A stretch of 64,000 bases of DNA from Microbacterium allomyrinae (GTDB lineage Bacteria; Actinomycetota; Actinomycetes; Actinomycetales; Microbacteriaceae): assembly GCF_020682705.1 (NCBI RefSeq), contig NZ_JAGTTN010000010.1:30320-94319 (forward strand), given 5' to 3'. Below the pieces are notes generated by a model. The model was not told the DNA's origin, ran no database searches, and worked only from the letters and a program-made list of their open reading frames with translations. This document shows positions 18,291-26,029 of the stretch, piece by piece; the first letter of the stretch is position 1, and each line of letters starts with the position of its first letter. Both the position numbers and the translations under genes were made by a program.

Positions 18291-20054
18291 TTACTCTCCG
18301 AGCGCTCCGAGGGTCACATCCACCGTCCGCGTCTCACCATCACGCACGAGAGTCACTGTCGCGTCGCTGCCGGCGGCCGCGGCACGGACCTGCGCGGTGA
18401 GGTCGGTCGCATCGGTGATCGGCACACCGTTGAATCCGGTGACGATGTCGCCTTCCTGAATGCCGGCCGCCTCGGCCGCGCCGCCGGAAACGACCTCGGC
18501 GATGTACGCACCGGTGATGGTCGAGCCTTCGACGGATGCCGCCGGCTGAACGCTCGCGCCGAGGAGGCCGTGGGTCGCCTCGCCGTTCTCGATGAGCTCT
18601 CCGGTGATGCGCTCGACGACGTCGGAGGGGATCGAGAATCCGACGCCGATCGAGCCGGAGCCGTCCGACGAGCCGCCGGCCGTCGCGATCGCGACGTTGA
18701 TGCCGATGAGCTTGCCTTCGGAGTCGACCAGCGCGCCCCCGGAGTTGCCCGGGTTGATCGCCGCATCGGTCTGGATGACGGCGATCGAGATCGACTGCGT
18801 CGCGGTCGTCTGCTGCTGACCCTGGCCGAAGTCGAACTGGAACGGGCTGTCCGTCTCGCCCTCGCCGTCGTCCTCCTGGGTGTCCTCGCTGTCGCCGGTG
18901 TCGGGCGCGGCCGACGAAGCGATCGCGATCGATCGGTTCAGCGCACTGACGATGCCCGTGGTCACGGTGTTCGCGAGTCCGAGCGGGGCTCCGACCGCGA
19001 TCGTGGAGTCGCCCACGTTGAGCTTGCTCGAATCGGCGAACTCGATCGGGGTGAGGTCCTCCGCACCGACGAGCTTGATGACCGCGAGGTCGTAGGTCGG
19101 GTCGGTGCCGACGACCTCGGCGTCGTAGACGAAGCCATCCGAGGTCGTGACGCGGATCGTCGCATCGCCTGTCGCACCATCGAGGGTCACGACATGCGTG
19201 TTCGTCACGACATACCCGTCCTCGGTGAGCACGACGCCTGAGCCGGTGCCGCTGCCAGAGGAGCTGGATGCCTCGATCGTGACGACGCTCGGCACCACCT
19301 TCGCCGCGATCGCGGTGGTCTGGTTGACCGACTCGGTGTCGTTGACGGTCACCGTTGTGGGTCCGGCGACGGGACTGGTGCTCGTGGGAGCGAACCAGTT
19401 GACCCCCGCATACGCTCCACCGAGTCCTGCTGCGCCGCCGACGATGGCTGCCGCAACGATGAGCCCGACGACCTTGCCCGCACCGGAAGGCTTCTTGGGC
19501 GTCGTGGCGGTGGAGGCGGGAACGAGGGGCGCGGTTCCGGCGGGAAGCGTTCCCGTGGGAGCCGCGCCGGCTGGACCGAGCGGGAGGGTGGGCTGCGTGT
19601 CGGCGCCTTGTACGCCGAACGCAGCGCCCTGCGCCTGGCCCGCGTAGGACTGCGGGTAGGCGGCGGGCTGACCCGCGTAGCCCTGCGGCCGGGCGTAGGC
19701 GTGCGCCCCGGCCGGATAGCCTGCGGGCGGTGCCGGCTGCGTCGGCGCTGCGGGCGGGGTCGGAGCCTGCGCTGCGGGCGGGACTGCAGCGGGCGCTGCA
19801 GTCTCCTGCGGCGATGCGGGGGGCGCAGACTGCTGGACGGGGGGCACCGGCTGCGGCGCGGCTGCCGCCGCCTCAGCCGGCTGCGGGGGCTGCACCGGCG
19901 CGACGGGCTGCTGCGGGACCTCCACGGCCGTCGTCGGCGCGGCGGGCGGTGCGACGCCTGCCGGCGGCTCGGCCTGAGCCTGGGGCTCGGCGGAAACCAC
20001 CTCGTTGGTGTCGGGGGTGTTGTCGTCGGGGCGGTCGCCCTGAGTGTCGCTCAT
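18291..20054 (-). CDS. HtrA/DegP-type serine protease with PDZ domain
   Basis: 587 aa, membrane-anchored envelope protease. Residues 1-190 are a cytoplasmic, disordered Pro/Ala/Gln-rich region with YAGQPAAYPQSYAGQ-like tandem segments. One transmembrane helix follows at about 197-218 (GLIVAAAIVGGAAGLGGAYAG), then the trypsin-like domain with His in VTNTHVV, Asp in YDLAVIKL and Ser in NPGNSGGALVD. An acidic linker near 385-400 (DTGDSEDTQEDDGEGETD) interrupts the domain. The C-terminal PDZ domain contains GDIVTGFNGVPI. ATG at 20054 has AAGGAGA upstream. Divergent from the aminotransferase gene. Confidence 0.92.
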   Translation of the reverse strand: MSDTQGDRPDDNTPDTNEVVSAEPQAQAEPPAGVAPPAAPTTAVEVPQQPVAPVQPPQPAEAAAAAPQPVPPVQQSAPPASPQETAAPAAVPPAAQAPTPPAAPTQPAPPAGYPAGAHAYARPQGYAGQPAAYPQSYAGQAQGAAFGVQGADTQPTLPLGPAGAAPTGTLPAGTAPLVPASTATTPKKPSGAGKVVGLIVAAAIVGGAAGLGGAYAGVNWFAPTSTSPVAGPTTVTVNDTESVNQTTAIAAKVVPSVVTIEASSSSGSGTGSGVVLTEDGYVVTNTHVVTLDGATGDATIRVTTSDGFVYDAEVVGTDPTYDLAVIKLVGAEDLTPIEFADSSKLNVGDSTIAVGAPLGLANTVTTGIVSALNRSIAIASSAAPDTGDSEDTQEDDGEGETDSPFQFDFGQGQQQTTATQSISIAVIQTDAAINPGNSGGALVDSEGKLIGINVAIATAGGSSDGSGSIGVGFSIPSDVVERITGELIENGEATHGLLGASVQPAASVEGSTITGAYIAEVVSGGAAEAAGIQEGDIVTGFNGVPITDATDLTAQVRAAAAGSDATVTLVRDGETRTVDVTLGALGE

Positions 20055-20157
20055 GATTTCTCCTTCTGCCAGGCACTCACCACCTTGCCCACCGAGGCTG
20101 TGCGTTTCTTATGTCGCGGGTGGGACTCGTCTATGCAAACCACGAGAACAGGCCCTG

Positions 20158-20163
20158 TACCGT
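20158..20163 (+). promoter_or_regulatory. Leaderless -10 element for the aminotransferase
   Basis: TACCGT with 6 nt to the ATG at 20170; it decides the start, since the frame is open much further upstream. Confidence 0.55.
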
Positions 20164-20169
20164 GAAGCG

Positions 20170-21369
20170 ATGCGACAGATCCCCGGAGCCTGGCTCCGCA
20201 CCGCAGCGGGAGCTGGACTCGTCGGCGACGACGGGTCGATCCGCCCCACCATCTTCGCCGAGATGTCGGCCCTCGCGGCCCGCACGGGTGCGATCAATCT
20301 CGGTCAGGGTTTCCCCGACGAGGACGGTCCGGCGATCGTACTCGAGGCCGCCCGCGCGGCGATCGCGAACGGTGTCAACCAGTACCCTCCGGGTCGAGGC
20401 ATCCCCGACCTGCTCGCAGCGGTGGCCGAGCATCAGGAGCGCTTCTACGGGCTTCGGCTCGATCCCGCCCGTGACGTGCTCGTGACAGCAGGGGCGACCG
20501 AGGCCCTCGCCGCCACGCTGCTCGCCCTGCTGGACGATCCGGACGACGAGGTCGTGGTGTTCGAGCCGTTCTACGACTCGTACGCCGCGGTCGCCGCTCT
20601 CGCGGGGGCCCGGCTGGTGACGGTGCCGCTCCGATGGCCCGGGTTCCAGCCTGATCTCGGAGATCTCCGCGCGGCAGTGAATGATCGCACGCGCGTGATC
20701 CTCGTGAACGACCCGCATAATCCCACCGGCGCGGTCTTCACCGCCGAGGTGCGTGACGAGATCGTGCGCCTGGCGGAACGACACGATGCGGTCATCGTCA
20801 CCGATGAGGTCTACGAGCACCTCGTGTTCGATGCGCCTCACGTGCCCATCGCCACTCTCCCCGGCGCGTGGGAGCGCACGCTCACGATCTCGTCCGCGGG
20901 CAAGACGTTCTCGACCACCGGCTGGAAGATCGGCTGGATCAGCGGGCCTGCGCCCCTCGTGGACGCCGTGCTCGCGGTCAAGCAGTTCTTGACTTACGTC
21001 AACGGGAGCCCGTTCCAGCCGGCGATCGCGACAGGGCTCCGCCTGGGCGACGAGTTCTTCCGGGGCATCGGCGCCACGCTACGAGCCAAGCGCGATCTGC
21101 TGGGAGAGGGCCTCCTCGCCGCGGGCTTCGACGTGTCGGTCCCGTCCGGCTCATACTTCACCGTCGCGGACGCAGGGCCTCTCGGAGCGAACGATGCCGC
21201 GGCGTTCTGCCGTGAGCTCCCCGAGCGCGCGGGGGTCGTGGCCATTCCCCTCACCGCGTTCGTCACCGCTGGGCGCCGCGCCGAATACGCCACTCTCGTG
21301 CGATTCGCCGCCTGCAAGCGCGTCGACGTGCTCGAGGACGCGGCATCCCGTCTCTCCGCCCTGAGATGA
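20170..21369 (+). CDS. Class I/II PLP-dependent aminotransferase
   Basis: 399 aa, fold type I aminotransferase of the methionine/kynurenine/N-succinyl-DAP group. Seen: INLGQGFPDEDGP and NQYPPGRGIPDL at the N-terminus, VTAGATEALAATLLAL (cofactor phosphate loop), NDPHNPTGAVF, VTDEVYEHLVFD and the PLP lysine in ISSAGKTFSTTGWKIGWI. Subgroup and amino acid are not certain; the spacing resembles YbdL/DapC-like enzymes. ATG at 20170 is chosen over upstream codons because TACCGT lies 6 nt before it. Convergent with the nitrilase-family gene. Confidence 0.88.
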   Translation: MRQIPGAWLRTAAGAGLVGDDGSIRPTIFAEMSALAARTGAINLGQGFPDEDGPAIVLEAARAAIANGVNQYPPGRGIPDLLAAVAEHQERFYGLRLDPARDVLVTAGATEALAATLLALLDDPDDEVVVFEPFYDSYAAVAALAGARLVTVPLRWPGFQPDLGDLRAAVNDRTRVILVNDPHNPTGAVFTAEVRDEIVRLAERHDAVIVTDEVYEHLVFDAPHVPIATLPGAWERTLTISSAGKTFSTTGWKIGWISGPAPLVDAVLAVKQFLTYVNGSPFQPAIATGLRLGDEFFRGIGATLRAKRDLLGEGLLAAGFDVSVPSGSYFTVADAGPLGANDAAAFCRELPERAGVVAIPLTAFVTAGRRAEYATLVRFAACKRVDVLEDAASRLSALR

Positions 21370-21418
21370 GCCGGCACCACGCGCGCCTCCTCGACGCCGA
21401 TCGGTTGCGCACAGAGCC

Positions 21419-22228
21419 TCAGGAGTCTCGCGGTGTCACCCCGAACCGCCGCAGCCGCAGCGCGGGATTGACGCGCCGGATGCGTTCGAGCGCTGAGACA
21501 TCGAGGTGCGCCACAGCGACATCGGTTGAGGTACCCACCGCTGCGAGCTCGACACCCTGCGGGTCGACGATGAGCGAGTTGCCCACCCCCAGTGGTGGCG
21601 GATGGTCCGCGGCGGCCACGAACACGGTGTTCTCGATCGCCCGAGCGTGCAGGAGGGTGCGCCAATGGTGTTCCTTGAGTGGACCCCGCACCCACTCGGC
21701 GGGAACGAGAAGGACGTCCGCCCCCGCATCGACGAGCGTCCGGCCCACTTCGGGGAAGCGCAGGTCGTAACAGGTCATCAGTCCGAAACGCAGCCCCGCC
21801 ACCTCGAATGTCTCGGGCGTCGAGAGCTCCCCCGCCTCGACCCAGTCCGACTCCCGCTGGCCGAACGCGTCGTACAGGTGCAGCTTGCGGTAGTGCGCAC
21901 GCAGCCCTTCCGCCGCCACCGCGACCACCGTGTTGCGCACGCGGCGTCCGTCAGCGGCCCGCTCGAGCAGGCCGGCAACCACCATCACGGCGTGGGTCTC
22001 GGCGATACGGGCGAGTGCCTGGACGAACGGGCCGTCGAGGTTCTGCGCGTTCTCGGCGAGCGAGGAGTCGAAGGGGTCGACGAAATAGCTCGAGTATTCG
22101 GGGAACACCACCAGGCGAGCGCCCCGGGCGGATGCCGTGGCCACCAGCTGCGCGATGGCCTCGAGGTTGGCGGCGGTGTCAGCCGTGGGCGCGAACTGCG
22201 CCACCCCGATCGCGACGGTACCGGTCAT
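21419..22228 (-). CDS. Carbon-nitrogen hydrolase (nitrilase superfamily)
   Basis: 269 aa single-domain hydrolase of C-N bonds. The Glu-Lys-Cys triad is visible: Glu in VVFPEYSSYF, Lys in YRKLHLYDAFG and Cys in LMTCYDLRFPE. The layout resembles Nit1/Nit2-like omega-amidases or deaminated glutathione amidases; the true substrate is unknown. ATG at 22228 overlaps the stop of the DUF6328 gene by 4 nt (ATGA), so both are read from one message. Upstream in-frame codons exist but would overlap the preceding gene further. Confidence 0.88.
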   Translation of the reverse strand: MTGTVAIGVAQFAPTADTAANLEAIAQLVATASARGARLVVFPEYSSYFVDPFDSSLAENAQNLDGPFVQALARIAETHAVMVVAGLLERAADGRRVRNTVVAVAAEGLRAHYRKLHLYDAFGQRESDWVEAGELSTPETFEVAGLRFGLMTCYDLRFPEVGRTLVDAGADVLLVPAEWVRGPLKEHHWRTLLHARAIENTVFVAAADHPPPLGVGNSLIVDPQGVELAAVGTSTDVAVAHLDVSALERIRRVNPALRLRRFGVTPRDS

Positions 22229-22740
22229 GGCCCCTCCTTCGTGCTCCGGTGACGCGCTCTGATGACGATGGGCGCGATGACCCACAGCACCACGATCACG
22301 CCCGCAAGCGCGCCCAACGCCCACCATCCCGCCGACCCGCCGACGACCACATCGAAGACGAACGCCACGACTCCCACCAACAGCACCGAGACCGTGAGCA
22401 GGGCGGTGATGAGGGCAGCGTGGCCGTAGGCGACCACGGCGCGCTTGGCGTGATGGCGGAACAGCACACGGTGCAGCGCGACCGGCGCCAGGGCGATGAT
22501 CGCGCTCAGCGCCGACAGCACGACCAGTCCGAGGTAGACATTGCGCTGGCTCTCCGACAGATCGGCGAACGCGGGCTGGAAAGCGAGCGCCAGCAGGAAC
22601 CCGGTGAGGATCTGGGTGCCGGTCTGCAGGACGCGAAGCTCTTGCAGCACCTCGATCCAGTTGCGGTCCGCGCGCTCTGCCGGCGACTCGTCGCGGCCGT
22701 CGACGATGTCGTCGTCGGGGTCGGAATCGCGCGCGGTCAT
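22225..22740 (-). CDS. DUF6328 family membrane protein
   Basis: 171 aa. An acidic N-terminal 30 residues are followed by ELRVLQTGTQILTGFLLALAFQPAF, the region typical of DUF6328 proteins, and four hydrophobic segments in total up to residue 160; the C-terminus is basic. Function unknown. The ATG at 22740 has GGGAGGA 8 nt upstream on the minus strand. Another ATG at 22748 is out of frame. It is the first gene of a two-gene unit with the nitrilase-family hydrolase. Confidence 0.7.
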   Translation of the reverse strand: MTARDSDPDDDIVDGRDESPAERADRNWIEVLQELRVLQTGTQILTGFLLALAFQPAFADLSESQRNVYLGLVVLSALSAIIALAPVALHRVLFRHHAKRAVVAYGHAALITALLTVSVLLVGVVAFVFDVVVGGSAGWWALGALAGVIVVLWVIAPIVIRARHRSTKEGP

Positions 22741-22816
22741 GCCGTCATCCTCCCGCGCCGGATGCGACCGGAGCAACCGCGGCGGCCTCGTGTCGCGACC
22801 ACTCCAAAACCCGTGT

Positions 22817-22822
22817 TAGGCT
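22817..22822 (+). promoter_or_regulatory. -10 element for the initiator tRNA
   Basis: TAGGCT, 11 bp before the mature 5' end at 22834; the expected start site leaves a very short 5' leader for RNase P. Confidence 0.5.
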
Positions 22823-22833
22823 ATTCCTTGTGC

Positions 22834-22907
22834 CGCGGGGTGGAGCAGCTCGGTAGCTCGCTGGGCTCATAACCCAGAGGTCGCAGGTTCAAATCCTGTC
22901 CCCGCAA
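22834..22907 (+). tRNA. Initiator tRNA-fMet (CAT anticodon)
   Basis: 74-nt cloverleaf. The acceptor stem is CGCGGGG with CCCCGCA, so the first pair is C-A (mismatch), a hallmark of bacterial initiator tRNA. The anticodon arm is CTGGGCTCATAACCCAG, with anticodon CAT and the three G-C pairs that direct P-site binding. The T arm reads GGTTCAAATCC. The discriminator is A and the next bases are CAG, so CCA is not encoded. A terminator hairpin follows directly. Confidence 0.95.
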
Positions 22908-22914
22908 CAGAAAA

Positions 22915-22953
22915 CGAAGAAAGGGCGTCCCCGTGAGGGGCGCCCTTTCTTCG
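22915..22953. terminator. Terminator hairpin after tRNA-fMet
   Basis: A 13-bp perfect stem (22915-22927 with 22941-22953) is extended by an inner CCCC/GGGG pairing around a short loop. It lies between the tRNA and the end of the convergent MarR gene at 22994, so it could serve both directions. The T-run is weak. Confidence 0.8.
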
Positions 22954-22993
22954 TTCCCCTTCCGAGACCGACGCCACGAGCCCGCGTTCGCGG

Positions 22994-23470
22994 TCAGTCG
23001 CTCGGGTCGATGACTCCGGACAGGTCGTTCAGGAAGCGCTCGATCACCGCGAGCTCGCCCTGGTCATAGCCCACGGCCACGCCGCGCATCGCCCGCAGTC
23101 GCTCCCCGAAGATGCGGAAGAACGCGAGACGCGACTCCTCGGTGAGCACCACTACACGCGCCCGGCGGTCACTCGGGTGCGCGAGACGCTCGACGTGCCC
23201 GGATGCGGCCAGGCGATCCAGCAGCTTCGTCGTGGAGGCCGTGGAGATCCGAAGGTGCTCGGCGATGTCCCGTGGGCCGACCGCCTGCCCCCGCTGCTCT
23301 CGCATGATGAGAAGCCGGAGCGCGGCCAGGTCGGTGGAGTTCATCTCCATGTCGCCCTTCATGCCGCTGTGCATGCGATCCATGGCGTCGCTGAGCGCGC
23401 GGATAGAGGTGAGCACGCGCATCACGGCGTGCTCGTGCTCTGTCTGCGGCACCCAACGTTGTGACGTCAT
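22994..23470 (-). CDS. MarR-family regulator, probable CrtR-like repressor of the carotenoid operon
   Basis: 158 aa winged-helix repressor. Seen: MNSTDLAALRLLIMREQRG, the recognition helix region RDIAEHLRISTASTTKLLDRLAASG, and the wing LAHPSDRRARVVVLTEESR. It is divergent from the idi-crt operon with 74 bp between starts, the same arrangement as CrtR of Corynebacterium, a MarR protein that represses crt genes and is relieved by geranylgeranyl diphosphate (established for that organism; orthology here is inference). ATG at 23470 has GGGAGGA upstream. A palindrome at 23516-23530 overlaps both predicted -10 elements, which would give autoregulation. Confidence 0.85.
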   Translation of the reverse strand: MTSQRWVPQTEHEHAVMRVLTSIRALSDAMDRMHSGMKGDMEMNSTDLAALRLLIMREQRGQAVGPRDIAEHLRISTASTTKLLDRLAASGHVERLAHPSDRRARVVVLTEESRLAFFRIFGERLRAMRGVAVGYDQGELAVIERFLNDLSGVIDPSD

Positions 23471-23515
23471 GGACGATCCTCCCAACCCGTTGTAGCATTC
23501 CACATGAAAGATCGC

Positions 23516-23530
23516 TAGCTAAACTAGCTA
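23516..23530. promoter_or_regulatory. Palindromic MarR-type operator over divergent crt promoters
   Basis: TAGCTA-AAC-TAGCTA is an exact inverted repeat with 6-bp arms. Inside it TAAACT (23520-23525, plus) and TAGTTT (23526-23521, minus) both fit the TANNNT -10 pattern, so a bound repressor would block both directions. The idi ribosome binding site CGGAGG follows at 23534. Confidence 0.65.
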
Positions 23531-23544
23531 CATCGGAGGCCACA

Positions 23545-24096
23545 ATGACCGACACCGACCATGTCGTACTCCTCGACGACGAAGGGCGTGCAATCGGCAC
23601 CGCGCCCAAGAGCAGTGTCCACGGATCCGAGACGGCGCTGCACCTCGCCTTCTCGTGCCACGTCGTCAATCGCGACGGCGAAGTGCTCGTCACTCGACGC
23701 GCCCTCGACAAGAGGACGTGGCCGGGAGTCTGGAGCAACTCCTTCTGCGGGCACCCCCGCCCTGCAGAGACGGTTCTCGCCGCCGTCCGCCGCCGCGCCG
23801 ACTTCGAACTCGGCCTCACTCTCACCGACATCGAACTCGCACTCCCCCTGTTCCGCTATCGGGCGACCGACATCAACGGCATCGTCGAGCACGAGCTGTG
23901 CCCCGTCTACACCGCGATCACGCAGGACGAGCCCGTTCTCAACCCTCTCGAAGTCGTCGACGCCCGCTGGGTGGAGCCCGGGGCTCTGGCGGCATCGATC
24001 TCCACCACCCCGTGGGCCTTCAGCCCGTGGATGGTGCTGCAAGCGCGCCAGCTGCGACTGTTCGATCTCGCACCATCACAGCGACGCGCATCATGA
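23545..24096 (+). CDS. idi: Isopentenyl-diphosphate delta-isomerase (type I)
   Basis: 183 aa Nudix-fold enzyme that interconverts isopentenyl and dimethylallyl diphosphates, the first step needed before prenyl chain growth. Active-site cysteine is in SNSFCGHPRP and the active-site glutamates in the EHELCPVY region; the fold's RRALDKRTWPGVWSN precedes the Cys. ATG at 23545 follows CGGAGG by 5 nt. It opens the carotenoid operon; its stop overlaps the start of crtE by 4 nt. Inclusion of idi in the operon would raise dimethylallyl diphosphate supply together with the pigment enzymes. Confidence 0.95.
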   Translation: MTDTDHVVLLDDEGRAIGTAPKSSVHGSETALHLAFSCHVVNRDGEVLVTRRALDKRTWPGVWSNSFCGHPRPAETVLAAVRRRADFELGLTLTDIELALPLFRYRATDINGIVEHELCPVYTAITQDEPVLNPLEVVDARWVEPGALAASISTTPWAFSPWMVLQARQLRLFDLAPSQRRAS

Positions 24097-25148
24097 TCGC
24101 GATGCCCGCCGATTCCGCGGCCGACACCATGATCGATGGATCTCTCGCCCGTATCCGTGCCCGCGCCGCCCCGCTGGGCCCGGGCTTCGCGGCCCTGGGC
24201 GATGCGATCTCTCGCGCGGCCCGCGGAGGCAAGCGATTCCGGCCGGCCCTGGTGACGGCATCCTTCGAGGCCTTTCGCACCGAGGAAGGCGATTCTGCCG
24301 CCGCATCGTCGGTGGCTGCGGCCTTCGAGCTGCTGCACACGGCGTTCGTCATCCATGACGACGTCATCGACCACGACACGATTCGGCGTGGTGTTCCCAA
24401 TGTCGCGGGCGAATTCCGCCAGCGCGGACGGAGCACCGGTGCGGATGCGACAGGTGCGGCGCTCCTCGGCGATGCCGCGGCCATCCTCGCCGGCGATCTG
24501 CTTCTCCACGAGGCGTTCCGTCTGGTCGCCATGGCCGACACCGATGAGGCCCGTCGGGAGCGGCTGTTCGCATTGCTCGACGACGCCGTGTTCGTCTCGG
24601 CCGCCGGTGAACTCGCCGACGTCGAGAACAGCGTCGCCGCCGACTGCGCGCCGCGCGAGCAGATCTTCGAAGCGGCGTTCAACAAGACGGCGGTGTACTC
24701 CTTCCGCGCCCCGCTGCAGGCCGGCGCCGTGCTCGCCGACGCGTCACCCGCGGCACTGCACGTGCTCGGCCATGCCGGAGGCGGCCTCGGGCTGGCCTTC
24801 CAGCTCACCGACGACCTCATCGGCACGTTCGGCACCGCCGGCCAAGCGGGCCGCGACGGCGGAGGCGACCTGCGCGAGGCGAAGCGCACTCCACTCGTGG
24901 CGCTGGCGCAGGACTCCGGCGCGGCAGTCCGCGTCGACGAGGCCCTGGCACATGCGCACACCGGCTCGGTCGCCGTTCAACGGGCACGCACCGCCCTCGA
25001 GGAGAGCGGAGCCCGTACGCGGCTGCGGGAGATCATCACCGAGACGCTCGACGACGTGCGGCGCTCCTCGGACGACACCGCGCTCACGCCCGCTGCGGCA
25101 GTTCTGCTGCGCACTCTCGCCGATGGAATCGAAGCGAGGATCCCGTGA
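24093..25148 (+). CDS. crtE: Geranylgeranyl diphosphate synthase
   Basis: 351 aa trans-prenyltransferase that makes C20 geranylgeranyl diphosphate. GGKRFRP at the N-terminus, the first Asp-rich motif HDDVIDHDTIRRG and the second motif LTDDLIGTFG are present; FELLHTAFVIHDD precedes the first motif. ATG at 24093 overlaps the idi stop (ATGA); a second ATG nine nucleotides later is also possible. The last codons overlap the crtB start (GTGA). Second enzyme of the pathway and supplier to CrtB and probably CrtEb. Confidence 0.93.
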   Translation: MIAMPADSAADTMIDGSLARIRARAAPLGPGFAALGDAISRAARGGKRFRPALVTASFEAFRTEEGDSAAASSVAAAFELLHTAFVIHDDVIDHDTIRRGVPNVAGEFRQRGRSTGADATGAALLGDAAAILAGDLLLHEAFRLVAMADTDEARRERLFALLDDAVFVSAAGELADVENSVAADCAPREQIFEAAFNKTAVYSFRAPLQAGAVLADASPAALHVLGHAGGGLGLAFQLTDDLIGTFGTAGQAGRDGGGDLREAKRTPLVALAQDSGAAVRVDEALAHAHTGSVAVQRARTALEESGARTRLREIITETLDDVRRSSDDTALTPAAAVLLRTLADGIEARIP

Positions 25149-26029
25149 CCGGTGCAGAAGCGAGACCTCCCGCCGCGTCCCTCGCGCTCTACGATCGGAC
25201 GGCGAGGGATGCCGCGGCGACGGTGATCGCGAACTACTCGACGTCCTTCGCACTGGCGTGCCGGCTTCTCGGGGTCCGCACCCGGCCCCACGTACGGAGC
25301 GTGTACGCCCTTGTCCGGGTCGCGGACGAGGTCGTGGACGGTCCGGCAGCGGCCGCAGGGCTGCCGATCCCCGAAGCGGCAGCGGTGCTCGACGGACTGG
25401 AACGTGAGACGCTCGCCTCGATCGATCGCGGCTTCAGCGCCAATCTGATCGTTCACGCGTTCGCGCTGACGGCGCGAGAATGCGGTATCGGCGCCGATCT
25501 GGTCGGGCCGTTCTTCACTGCGATGCGCACCGACCTCTCGATCCGCGCCCACGACGGCGACTCGCACGATGAGTACGTGTACGGATCCGCCGAGGTGGTC
25601 GGGCTGATGTGCCTGCGCGTATTCCTCAACGCGGGCGAGGCGGATCCTGTCGATCCACCCCCGGCGCTCGCCGACGGTGCGCGCCGCCTCGGAGCGGCGT
25701 TCCAGGACGTGAACTTCCTCCGCGACCTCGACCACGACGGCTCGGTTCTCGGCCGCGACTATCTCGGTCTGGAATCGGGATCGGTCTCTCGCGACGATGT
25801 GCTCGCGCGCATCGATCGCGATCTCGCAGCCGCCGCAGAAGTGATTCCGTCGCTTCCGGCAGACTGCCGGCGCGCGGTGACCGCTGCTCATGACCTGTTC
25901 GCGGAGCTTTCGGTGCGGCTGCGCGCGGATCCGGGCACGGCGGGCCGCGTGCGTGTTCCCGATACCGTCAAGGCGCGCCTTGCCGCGCGCGCCTGGCTCG
26001 GATTCGCCCCGCGGGAGGTGCGCGCGTGA
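25145..26029 (+). CDS. crtB: Phytoene synthase
   Basis: 294 aa head-to-head prenyl synthase joining two geranylgeranyl diphosphates to phytoene. The two Asp-rich substrate sites are visible: VRVADEVVDG near residue 60 and FQDVNFLRDLDHD near residue 192, with YVYGSAEVVGLM between. GTG at 25145 shares its last two bases with the crtE stop, and the crtB stop overlaps the crtI start in the same way, so translation is probably coupled through the operon. Confidence 0.94.
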   Translation: MTGAEARPPAASLALYDRTARDAAATVIANYSTSFALACRLLGVRTRPHVRSVYALVRVADEVVDGPAAAAGLPIPEAAAVLDGLERETLASIDRGFSANLIVHAFALTARECGIGADLVGPFFTAMRTDLSIRAHDGDSHDEYVYGSAEVVGLMCLRVFLNAGEADPVDPPPALADGARRLGAAFQDVNFLRDLDHDGSVLGRDYLGLESGSVSRDDVLARIDRDLAAAAEVIPSLPADCRRAVTAAHDLFAELSVRLRADPGTAGRVRVPDTVKARLAARAWLGFAPREVRA

